From Sphaerotilus sp. (GTDB lineage Bacteria > Pseudomonadota > Gammaproteobacteria > Burkholderiales > Burkholderiaceae_C), in the NCBI GenBank assembly GCA_013299055.1, contig JAAFKB010000022.1, positions 1 to 46,202 on the forward strand: a DNA stretch of 46,202 bases, read 5' to 3'. The translations under genes were made by a program, and so were the position numbers. Shown in pieces: positions 36,901-43,061 of this stretch. Below the pieces are notes generated by a model that had not been told where the DNA came from, did no database searches, and saw nothing but the letters and a program-made list of their open reading frames with translations. Numbering within the stretch: position 1 is the first letter of the stretch; each line of letters starts with the position of its first letter.

Positions 36901-37513
36901 AGTGATCGGCAAGCGGGTGGAGTTCCTCACGGGCTACCAGAACGCGGCCTATGCGGATGAATACCGCGCTTTCGTCGCCAAGGTGCGCACCGCCGAGATG
37001 CCGCTGTCGAGTACCAAACTCACCGAAGCGGTGGCGCGCTACCTCTTCAAGCTCATGGCCTACAAGGACGAGTACGAGGTCGCCCGGCTGCACAGCGACC
37101 CGGCGTTTGCGGCGCAGATCGGCGCGATGTTCGAGGGCGAGGTGAAGCTGGTCCACCACCTCGCGCCGCCGCTGCTGGGCAAGACCGACGCGCAAGGGAA
37201 CGCGGTCAAGCAGGCGTTCGGGCCATGGATGCACCGGGTGATGCCGTGGCTGGCGAAGCTCAAGGGGCTGCGCGGCACGGCGTTCGACCCGTTCGGCCGG
37301 ACGGAGGAGCGGCGCACCGAGCGGGCGCTGGTCGGCGAGTACCGGGCGGCGATCGAGGAGGTGCTGGGGCGTCTGTCGGCGGAGCGGCTCGGGGCGGCGG
37401 TGGAGATCGCGCGGGTGCCGGAGGAGATTCGGGGGTATGGGCGGGTGAAGGTGGGGAATCTCGCCAAGGTGCGGGCCAAGTGGGGCGGGTTGATGGCGGC
37501 TTGGCGCGGGTGA
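33977..37513 (+). CDS. Indolepyruvate ferredoxin oxidoreductase, fused single-chain form
   Basis: 1178 aa, combining in one chain what archaea encode as IorA and IorB. The order is: pyrimidine-binding/2-oxoacid region (GFISGYRGSPLGTYDQSL ... FQPGVNEELAATAVWG), central region, and TPP domain (CSGCPHNTSTRVPEGSRALAGIGCH ... ANLGDGTYFHSGLLA). A ferredoxin-like region at about 665-712 has two Cys clusters (CEGCGDCSEQSNC; CNKDFSCVKGFC) for [4Fe-4S]. The gamma-type domain carries VAGVGGTGVITVGQVLG, and a C-terminal extension follows. It oxidatively decarboxylates aryl- or branched 2-oxoacids to acyl-CoA with ferredoxin as acceptor. The ATG at 33977 has a weak ribosome-binding site. It is divergent from an Lrp regulator. 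Confidence 0.95.
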   Translation: MNAPLPDVVRRALDAVTLDDKYTLGHGRAFMSGVQALVRLPMLQQQRDKAAGLNTAGFISGYRGSPLGTYDQSLWAAKKHLAAQNIVFQPGVNEELAATAVWGTQQLDLFPQTKKHDGVFGLWYGKGPGVDRCADVFKHANMAGTARHGGVLAIAGDDHVAKSSTAAHQSDHIFKACGIPVFFPSTVQEILDLGLHALALSRYSGVWAGMKTIQEVVESSSSVNVEPDRVQILMPEDFQMPPGGLHIRWPDAALAQEQRLMDHKWYAALAYIRANRLNHNVVSTPNDRFGLIASGKAYNDMRQALADLGLDDDTCRAVGIRVHKVGVVWPLEATITREFARGLQEILVVEEKRQVIEYQVKEELYNWRDDVRPNVLGKFDEPEGDQTGGEWSMPNPGQHWLLRAKADLTPAIIAKVIAQRLKKLGVPADIAARMDQRLDVIAAKERALATPVAVVGDRTPWFCSGCPHNTSTRVPEGSRALAGIGCHFMAVWMDRSTVTYSQMGGEGVAWVGQAPFTTDTHVFANLGDGTYFHSGLLAIRQSIASGVNITYKILYNDAVAMTGGQRVGERPEGHSVLQIMQSVLAEGVTKLVIVTDEPTKYDGAALLPGVTVHHRDELDAIQRQFRELKGTTAILYDQTCATEKRRRRKRGTMADPEKRVVINELVCEGCGDCSEQSNCLSVEPVETEFGRKRRINQHSCNKDFSCVKGFCPSFVTVEGGTLKKPKKEQRGDLAAMPALPEPVLPVAESAWGIVVAGVGGTGVITVGQVLGMAAHLEGKGVVTQDAGGLAQKGGATWSHIQIANRSDAIHTTKVDVARADLVIACDPIVGANKATLGTMQAGRTFVALNTHGAPTAGFVHNPDWQFPAGNCDTALTAAVGADGLGAFDAEQAAVQLLGDSIYTNPLLMGFAWQKGRIPLSRAAILKAMELNGVQVANNQAAFEWGRRCAHDLASVRSLYAAQQVIQIVKRPSLDEVIGKRVEFLTGYQNAAYADEYRAFVAKVRTAEMPLSSTKLTEAVARYLFKLMAYKDEYEVARLHSDPAFAAQIGAMFEGEVKLVHHLAPPLLGKTDAQGNAVKQAFGPWMHRVMPWLAKLKGLRGTAFDPFGRTEERRTERALVGEYRAAIEEVLGRLSAERLGAAVEIARVPEEIRGYGRVKVGNLAKVRAKWGGLMAAWRG

Positions 37514-37534
37514 TCAAGACGCGGGCAAAGCCGC

Positions 37535-37563
37535 TTGGCTGATGGCATTCGCGCCACTAGAAT
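37535..37563 (+). promoter_or_regulatory. Sigma-70-type promoter downstream of the oxidoreductase
   Basis: TTGGCT (37535-37540), exactly 17 bp, then TAGAAT (37558-37563). The start point would be near 37570. No protein-coding gene on this strand follows; an intrinsic terminator does, about 60 bases later. Confidence 0.5.
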
Positions 37564-37569
37564 CATGCC

Positions 37570-37628
37570 CAAGTGGACTGGGAGTTCCCGGTCGGCGCTA
37601 CAGCCTCGGTGGGTTCACCGGGGCTTTT
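37570..37628 (+). ncRNA. Candidate small RNA, about 59 nt
   Basis: A predicted transcript between the promoter at 37535-37563 and the intrinsic terminator ending at 37628. Its body includes GGGAGTTCCC, a self-complementary stretch at 37580-37589 that could form a first stem or a dimer contact. The 3' end is the terminator hairpin with U-tract, the usual Hfq-binding design. Its 3' 14 bases are antisense to the end of the DUF3800 gene, including its stop codon. Alternatively the terminator merely ends the oxidoreductase mRNA. Confidence 0.4.
37603..37628 (+). terminator. Intrinsic terminator
   Basis: A 9-bp stem, GCCTCGGTG / CACCGGGGC, with a GGTT loop and one G-T pair, followed by TTTT. It reads in the plus direction, 90 bp after the indolepyruvate oxidoreductase stop. 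It overlaps the stop codon of the convergent DUF3800 gene. There is no T-tract on the other strand, so it is one-directional. Confidence 0.75.
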
Positions 37629-38382
37629 CGCTTTCTGGGACGGGGTACACCTTCAGCCCGCAGAAGAACTTGCGCTGGAGGATGTCAAAGGCCCGGTTCG
37701 GCTGGTCAGGTCGCAGCACGCTCAGCCCGATGGGGCGTGCCACCAGATCGGCCAGTTGCAACCCGGCCGAGTTCACCTTCTTGCTCGCAAACTTGACATC
37801 GAAAGGCAGGCGCAGACCCAGCCGGTTGGCGCCGTCGCAGATGCGGCGGAACTCCAGTTCCAGTTCGTCGTCCTCTTTCTGTCCACGCTGCTCCACGACG
37901 ACGTGGGTCAGCGCGCTGTCTTGCTGCTGCTCCAGCAGGAACTCGTGGAGCCTCTCCAGGCATACGGCCAAGGCGACGTGATACGGGTTGGGCGGCACCG
38001 CCTCCTTGCGCTTCAACGCCGCCTTGTCGATCACGCAACTGATCAGGACGAAGTTGCTGGATTCAATGAGGTCGGTCAGCTCGCCAAGGAAGTCGTTCTT
38101 GTGCTGGCGGTTGCGGAAGAAGTGGAAGTCGCCCGTTTCCTTGCGGATCTCGTGCTCGTGCAGGATCGTCAGGTCATGGCCGAAGTGGTTGAACTTGAAC
38201 GTCTGCAACGCGGGCACGACCCGCTCGCTGTAGTGCGGCTTGTGGAAGACGCAGAAGGCCAGCACGAAGACCGGGTAATGCCGGTCCAGCGTCTGCATCC
38301 CGTGGTCGCCGCTCTCGTCCACGTAGACGATGAAGTCGCTGAACGGGCCTGGCGGTGTGCGGCCTTCCGTTGTCATGGTCAT
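37615..38382 (-). CDS. DUF3800 domain protein
   Basis: 255 aa. The family's N-terminal signature YVDESGDHG (Asp22-Glu23-Ser24) and C-terminal QLADLVARPIG block are intact. DUF3800 is thought to adopt an RNase H-like fold, with these acids as a possible metal site, and occurs in mobile and defence contexts; activity is not established. The middle part carries conserved-looking HEHEIRKETGDFHFF. It lies 14 bp after the TIR-FGE gene on the same strand, so the two are almost certainly one operon. Start at 38380-38382; a second ATG two codons later is equally possible. Confidence 0.88.
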   Translation of the reverse strand: MTMTTEGRTPPGPFSDFIVYVDESGDHGMQTLDRHYPVFVLAFCVFHKPHYSERVVPALQTFKFNHFGHDLTILHEHEIRKETGDFHFFRNRQHKNDFLGELTDLIESSNFVLISCVIDKAALKRKEAVPPNPYHVALAVCLERLHEFLLEQQQDSALTHVVVEQRGQKEDDELELEFRRICDGANRLGLRLPFDVKFASKKVNSAGLQLADLVARPIGLSVLRPDQPNRAFDILQRKFFCGLKVYPVPESEKPR

Positions 38383-38396
38383 GGGGACAGTCTGCC

Positions 38397-39632
38397 TTAC
38401 TGGTCAGCAAGCCATCGGGCCAGACGGAAGCCGAGGCTGCCGTACCGACCATCCGGCACGCTCGCGCTGCGGGCGGCGGAGCGGCAGCGCCCGCCGTAGT
38501 GGATCCAGCCGCCGCCGCGAAGCACCCGCAGGGTGCTTTTGTCTTGACAGACAACTGGGTCTTTCGCCTCTCCCTGCGGATAGTCCCCATATCCGTCTGC
38601 GCACCACTCCCACACGTTCCCGTGCATCTGGTACAGCCCCCATTGATTCGCGGGCAGCGCCATCACCGGCACGGTCTTCTCGCGGTACCGGCCCTTCTTG
38701 CCGCCGTTGTACGGGTAGTTGCCGTCGTAGTTCACCTGCTCCGGCGTGATCTGATCCCCAAACGAAAACGGCGTCGTCGTCCCCGCCCGACAGGCGTTCT
38801 CCCACTGTGCCTCCGTCGGCAGCACCAGATTCAACCCTGACACCCGCTCGTTGAGTTTCGGCAGGAACAGCCCGGTCACGTCGTTCCAGCTCACGCACTC
38901 CACCGGGTTTTGCAAGTCGTCCTTGAACCGGCTCGGATTCGATCCCATGACCTCCTGCCACAGCGCCTGCGTACACGCCGTGTCTGCTATCCAGTAGCCA
39001 CGGGTCAGGGTCACGCAGTGCTGTATTTCGTCGGAATACCGCTCTGGCTCATCGTCCGGCGACCCCATCCAGAACGTCCCCGGCTCGATCCAGCGCATCC
39101 GCTGCACCACGTTGCCGACCTTGAATTCGCTCCAGGTCGGTTGTGACACCAGCGCCGAGGTCGCAGGCACGCTCAACGCCTTGCGGGAAATCTCCACCAG
39201 CCGATTCAGCGCCGCCTCCGTGTGCCGCCGGAAATCCAGTTCCAGCGCCTGCCGCCGAAGCAGCGGGTGCAGCGCCACCGGCAGGTGCTCCTCCAGCGGC
39301 GTCGGCGTGTCGTCGATCAGCACCGGCACCAGCCTGATCTGCCGCCGCAGCGCCGTCTCCACCTCGTAGCGCACGAAGTCGTGCCGGTTGTGCAGCATCA
39401 CCCGCCCGTGCCGGTCAGCGATGCTGTGCCACTTGGCACCGATCATCACCAGCATCACCTGACAGCCTTCCAACTGCCGGTCGATCACCTCGGTGAAATC
39501 GTCCCCCGGATCAATCCCGTCCACGTCCATGAACACGCGATCACGCCCCAGCCCCCGGCACAGCCGCTCCCACACCGCCCTCGCCTGCGCCGCGCTGTCG
39601 TCGCGCCGGTAGCTGATGAATATCCCCGCCAT
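38397..39632 (-). CDS. TIR domain fused to FGE-sulfatase (C-type-lectin-fold) domain
   Basis: 411 aa from the ATG at 39630-39632, which starts right at the TIR fold (MAGIFISYRRDDSAAQA). TIR, residues about 1-115: FISYRRDD, VFMDVDGIDPGDDF, VMLVMIGAKW, and Glu90/Glu92 in VRYEVETAL, where NAD-cleaving TIRs keep the catalytic Glu. After a linker, an FGE-sulfatase domain spans about 177-408: GTFWMGSPDDE, NPVECVSWNDV, LPTEAQWENACRAG, MHGNVWEWCADGYGDYP, LRVLRGGGWIHY, GFRLAR. The Cys pair of true formylglycine-generating enzymes is not preserved (only RCRSAAR remains), so this domain more likely binds a ligand than modifies sulfatases. Leads a two-gene operon with DUF3800. Confidence 0.92.
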   Translation of the reverse strand: MAGIFISYRRDDSAAQARAVWERLCRGLGRDRVFMDVDGIDPGDDFTEVIDRQLEGCQVMLVMIGAKWHSIADRHGRVMLHNRHDFVRYEVETALRRQIRLVPVLIDDTPTPLEEHLPVALHPLLRRQALELDFRRHTEAALNRLVEISRKALSVPATSALVSQPTWSEFKVGNVVQRMRWIEPGTFWMGSPDDEPERYSDEIQHCVTLTRGYWIADTACTQALWQEVMGSNPSRFKDDLQNPVECVSWNDVTGLFLPKLNERVSGLNLVLPTEAQWENACRAGTTTPFSFGDQITPEQVNYDGNYPYNGGKKGRYREKTVPVMALPANQWGLYQMHGNVWEWCADGYGDYPQGEAKDPVVCQDKSTLRVLRGGGWIHYGGRCRSAARSASVPDGRYGSLGFRLARWLADQ

Positions 39633-39705
39633 GCCACTCCCGAATCCAGAAATTGCTTTGCATCCGGCAAAACCGGTGCATTTCATCCGAATTCAAGAGG
39701 CTCGT

Positions 39706-39749
39706 CCATCCGGTGATGGTTCGATCCGTTCGGCCGCACCGAGCGGTGG
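39706..39749. promoter_or_regulatory. Two inverted repeats in the TIR-FGE / HTH-PIN divergent region
   Basis: CCATC-CGGT-GATGG (39706-39719) and CACCG-AG-CGGTG (39738-39749), both perfect, lie within the 188-bp gap between the divergent TIR-FGE and HTH genes. A T-rich stretch with repeated TTTCG (39767-39780) follows on the HTH side. They could be operators for the HTH antitoxin, which would then also influence the TIR-FGE operon. Confidence 0.35.
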
Positions 39750-39820
39750 CTTGGCGCGGATGGAGTTTCGTTTATTTCGATTATCATGGACCTAACCGTC
39801 AACCCGACGCAAAGGTTCCC

Positions 39821-40282
39821 ATGCCCGCCACCGCCATCCCCAGGACGCTGCCCACCGAAGAAGACATCGCGCTGGCCCGAGAGTCGGGGCGCACGCTGTC
39901 GGCCGTGCTCCAGTCCCACGCCGACATCCGGCAGCTTGATTTCCATGACGACACGGGCGCGGTGTGTGCCGTGCGCCTGCCGACCTCGGCCTTGCGGCTG
40001 CTGCTGGACGTGCTGACCGAGATCGGCCAAGGCAACGCCGTGTCGATCCTGCCGATCCATGCCGAACTGACGACGCAGGAAGTGGCCGACGTGCTCAACG
40101 TCTCGCGGCCCTTCCTGGTGCAGTTGCTGGAGAAGGGCGACATCCCGTTCCACAAGGTCGGCACGCACCGCCGAGTGCGCTATCAGGACGTGATCGCGTA
40201 CAAGACGCGCATCGATGCGCAGCGGCATCAGGCGCTGGACGAACTGGCCGCGCAGGCGCAGGAACTCGGAATGGGGTACTGA
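39821..40282 (+). CDS. HTH (excisionase/MerR-type) antitoxin of a PIN toxin
   Basis: 153 aa from the ATG at 39821. The first 90 residues are a helical dimer-like region (LPTEEDIALARESGRTLSAV ... RLLLDVLTEIGQGNAVSI). The C-terminal part holds a helix-turn-helix of the excisionase type: LTTQEVADVLNVSRPFLVQLLE followed by KGDIPFHKVGTHRRVRYQDV. Proteins of this layout sit directly before PIN toxins and act as their antitoxin and autorepressor. The PIN gene starts 3 bp after its stop. Its fit with the neighbour makes the antitoxin role likely though not proven. Confidence 0.82.
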   Translation: MPATAIPRTLPTEEDIALARESGRTLSAVLQSHADIRQLDFHDDTGAVCAVRLPTSALRLLLDVLTEIGQGNAVSILPIHAELTTQEVADVLNVSRPFLVQLLEKGDIPFHKVGTHRRVRYQDVIAYKTRIDAQRHQALDELAAQAQELGMGY

Positions 40283-40285
40283 TCG

Positions 40286-40858
40286 GTGAGTTCTCGCCTC
40301 ACCGTCGTCTATGACGCCTGCGTGCTCTATCCGGCGCCGCTGCGCGATCTGCTGATGCACCTGGCGCTGACGGATCTGTACCGGGCGTGCTGGAGCGACC
40401 GGATTCACGATGAGTGGACGCGCAACGTGCTGGCCAATCGGCCGGACCTGACGCCGGCGCAGTTGAACCGGACACGTCAACTGATGAACGCTCATGTTCG
40501 GGACAGTCTGGTTGCAGGGTTCGAGGGCCTGATTCCATCGATCGACCTACCTGACCCGGATGACCGCCATGTGGCAGCGGCGGCGGTTCACTGCGGGGCC
40601 AGTCTGATCGTGACGTTCAACCTGCGGGACTTTCCGGCGCAGGCGCTGGCGCCCTTCCATCTCGCCGCACGGCACCCGGATGACTTCGTGGCCGATCTGC
40701 TGGATCAGGAACCGGCTCGCGTGCTGGAGGCCGTGGCCCGGCATCGGCGGTCGTTGAAGCATCCGCCCAGGTCGGCGGATGACTACCTCGACACGCTGCA
40801 GGCGCAGGGGCTGACACAGTCGGTGGCGATGCTGCGGCGGTGGGACGCGGCCATCTGA
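40286..40858 (+). CDS. PIN-domain ribonuclease toxin
   Basis: 190 aa starting at GTG 40286 with MSSRLTVVYDACVLYP. PIN acidic residues are in place: Asp in VVYDACVLYP, Glu in DRIHDEWTRNV, Asp in LPDPDDRHVAAAA and Asp in VTFNLRDFP. It should be a Mg-dependent endoribonuclease, held in check by the upstream HTH protein. The distance to that gene (3 bp) shows co-transcription and coupled translation. A C-terminal helical extension (RVLEAVARHRRSLKHPP ...) is typical of this subfamily. Length and motifs look intact, so the toxin is probably functional. Confidence 0.86.
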   Translation: MSSRLTVVYDACVLYPAPLRDLLMHLALTDLYRACWSDRIHDEWTRNVLANRPDLTPAQLNRTRQLMNAHVRDSLVAGFEGLIPSIDLPDPDDRHVAAAAVHCGASLIVTFNLRDFPAQALAPFHLAARHPDDFVADLLDQEPARVLEAVARHRRSLKHPPRSADDYLDTLQAQGLTQSVAMLRRWDAAI

Positions 40859-40872
40859 CCTCGGGCGAGCCG

Positions 40873-41129
40873 TCAAACGGCGGTCGTCACCTTCAGCTCG
40901 ATGCGCAACCCGGCCGCCGTCGCCATGTTCACCAGCGCATCCAGCCCGAACAGGTTGATCTTGCCGCGCATCAGGTCCGAGATGCGCGGCTGGGTCACGC
41001 CGAGCATCCGGGCGGCGTCGGCCTGACAGCGCCGGTGTAGCGCGACTCCAGCACCGCCTCGGTCTCGATGTGCGCCACCGCCAGCCGCTGCCGAGCCGCC
41101 AGTGCGTGACCATGGTTTGCCAGCATCAT
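40873..41129 (-). pseudogene. Frameshifted Xre-family antitoxin gene
   Basis: On the minus strand one frame begins with an ATG at 41127-41129 (MMLANHGHALAARQRLAVAH ...) and stops at about 40998. A second frame picks up near 41040 and runs to TGA at 40873 with a clear Xre-type HTH: RCQADAARMLGVTQPRISDL then MRGKINLFGLDALVNM. Neither frame gives a full antitoxin (about 85-90 aa expected), but joined at about 41030-41045 they do. A one-base frameshift is therefore inferred. No toxin gene is adjacent upstream; 41130-41239 holds nothing recognisable. Confidence 0.6.
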
Positions 41130-41239
41130 GACACAGCTAACCCACTGTCAATGCACTGGTTTTTCTCACCAGTGCTTAGCCGTTTGCCAACTTGAATGCA
41201 GGTCAATCCCCGCACTCGCCGAAGCACACCGCCACGCCG

Positions 41240-42967
41240 TCAGACCGCCACGATCTTCCGATTACCCACCCCCGGCAGCACCCGCAGCGCCTTGTCCGAC
41301 ACCACCGTGTACGTCCGCGACGCCACCGTGCTGACGTAGACCCAGTCGGCGCGGCACTCGGCTGGCGTGGCGGTGACGACCAGATAGCCGCGGCGCGCCG
41401 TGTCGGCGTAGACCAGCGGCCCGATCAGCTCGGTCAGACCCGCGGCGAGCACGGCCGGGTTCTCGTTGGGCAGCACCGTCTCGAAGCCGGGCGAGGTGAC
41501 GGAGCTGGTCGCGAACTCGACGCCAACCGCGTTGCCACTGGCGTCCTGCAGGTCGCTGGCCCAGGCGTTGTGGGTGTCGCCGGCCAGCACGACGAGGTTC
41601 TTGTCCAGCGTGCGTGCCATGCCCAGCACCTGCTCGCGCGCCGCCGGATAGCCGTCCCAGGCGTCCAGGTTGTACGGCACGCTCGGCTGCGCGAGGACCG
41701 CCTGCTCGGCCGCGGTGAGCATGGCCGGCGCAGTGCGGGCCTGGTTGACGATCGCGGCGTAGGCCGAGACGCTGACGCCCGAACCCGGCACCAGCGCGTC
41801 CAGCAGGACCGGCGCCGGGATGTGCATGCGGCCCATCAGCACCTGCTGACCGAGCACCTGCCACGTCGCGGTCGAGCCGCTCATCTGCGTCTGCAGCCAG
41901 CCGGACTGCACCGTGCCGAGCACCTGCCGCGCCGGGTCGCTCATCGCCGAGGTGAAGGCGGCGGCGTTCAGACCGGTGGCGGTGAGGAAGTTGGTGTAGT
42001 CGAGCTGCTGGTCGCGGGCGTGTACGCGGGTGTCGAGCATGTGCAGCGCGAGCAGGTCGCCGAACGCGAAGCTGCGGTAGATCGACAGCCGGTCGGCGCC
42101 CGTGCGCACCGGCAGCCATTCGTGCCACGCCTGCACGGCGGCGGCGCGGCGGTCGGCGAAGGTGCCTTCGGTGGCCGCGGTGTGGTTGTCGGCGCCGTTG
42201 CGCCAGGCGTCGTTGGCGACTTCGTGGTCGTCCCACACGGCGATCATCGCCACCGAGGCGTGCAGCGCCTGCAGGTCGGCATCGGTGCGGACCTGGGCGT
42301 AGCGCTGGCGGTAGTCGGCCAGCGTCAGCAGCTCGGTCGCCGGCAGGACGAGGCGGCCGAGCGCAGCGGCCTGGTCGTTGGCGTAGCCGTCGCGGCCGTA
42401 TTCGTAGAGGTAGTCGCCGAGGTGCAGCGCCGCGTCCAGGTCGTCGCGCTGCGCGGCGGCCGCGTAGACGTTGAAGTAGCCGGCCGCGTAGTGCGCGCAG
42501 GAGAACACCGCCAGCCGCACCTGGCTGACCGCGCCGACCGGCAGCGTGCGGGCGCGGCCGACGGGCGAGGTCTGCGTGCCGACCTTGAAGCGGTACCAGT
42601 GGCGCGTGGCGGGCTGCAGGCCGGTGGCATCGACCTTGACGGTCCAGTCGCGGCTGGCGTCGGTGGTGGTGGTGCCGCTGGCGACGAGGGTCGTGAAGGC
42701 GGCGGTGGTTGCGACTTCCCAGGCGACGGTGATGGCGGCGGTCTCGGCGGTGGTCAGGCGGGTCCAGAGGATGACGCGGTCGGACAGCGGATCGCCGCTG
42801 GCGACGCCGTGGGCGTAGGTGACGGTCGGGGCGGCGACGGCGGGCGCTACTTCGTCACTTCCGCCACCACAGGCGCTCAGACCGAGGGTGCCGAGCGAAA
42901 GGCCGCCGAGGGCGAGGTCGCGGACGAAAGAGCGGCGGTCGTTGGATGGTCGGTCGGCGTTGCGCAT
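41240..42967 (-). CDS. PhoD-like alkaline phosphatase, Tat-exported, possible lipoprotein
   Basis: 575 aa. The N terminus has a twin-arginine motif (DRRSFVRDLALGG) and then a lipobox LSAC at Cys33 followed by GGGSDE, suggesting a Tat-translocated lipoprotein. A fibronectin-like N domain (about 45-150, THGVASG-type: YAHGVASGDPLSDRVILWTRL) precedes the PhoD metallophosphatase core: FSCAHYAAGYFN, HLGDYLYEYG, VWDDHEVANDAW, VLAGDTHNAW and TSSVTSPGFE. These are Fe/Ca-dependent phospho-mono/diesterases of the periplasm or surface. It sits alone among toxin-antitoxin genes. The ATG at 42965-42967 fits the signal. Confidence 0.92.
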   Translation of the reverse strand: MRNADRPSNDRRSFVRDLALGGLSLGTLGLSACGGGSDEVAPAVAAPTVTYAHGVASGDPLSDRVILWTRLTTAETAAITVAWEVATTAAFTTLVASGTTTTDASRDWTVKVDATGLQPATRHWYRFKVGTQTSPVGRARTLPVGAVSQVRLAVFSCAHYAAGYFNVYAAAAQRDDLDAALHLGDYLYEYGRDGYANDQAAALGRLVLPATELLTLADYRQRYAQVRTDADLQALHASVAMIAVWDDHEVANDAWRNGADNHTAATEGTFADRRAAAVQAWHEWLPVRTGADRLSIYRSFAFGDLLALHMLDTRVHARDQQLDYTNFLTATGLNAAAFTSAMSDPARQVLGTVQSGWLQTQMSGSTATWQVLGQQVLMGRMHIPAPVLLDALVPGSGVSVSAYAAIVNQARTAPAMLTAAEQAVLAQPSVPYNLDAWDGYPAAREQVLGMARTLDKNLVVLAGDTHNAWASDLQDASGNAVGVEFATSSVTSPGFETVLPNENPAVLAAGLTELIGPLVYADTARRGYLVVTATPAECRADWVYVSTVASRTYTVVSDKALRVLPGVGNRKIVAV

Positions 42968-43061
42968 GGCGGTCTTGGGCGGAGAAGGTGACGCCTGAAC
43001 GCTAACCGATGGGCGTGATGGGCGCGTGACGGTGGGTAACGCAGCAAGGTGCGAAGGCCAC

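Noticed and set aside
33881..37234. Open frame of over 1100 codons antisense to the indolepyruvate oxidoreductase
   Set aside because: His/Arg/Val-rich low-complexity translation typical of high-GC antisense frames; the plus strand has full motifs.
38397..38530. Active formylglycine-generating enzyme
   Set aside because: The catalytic cysteine pair is missing at the expected place and no sulfatase gene is nearby.
41192..42991. Plus-strand frame of about 600 codons antisense to phoD
   Set aside because: Repetitive Gly/Arg/Val translation without domains; the minus strand encodes an intact PhoD.
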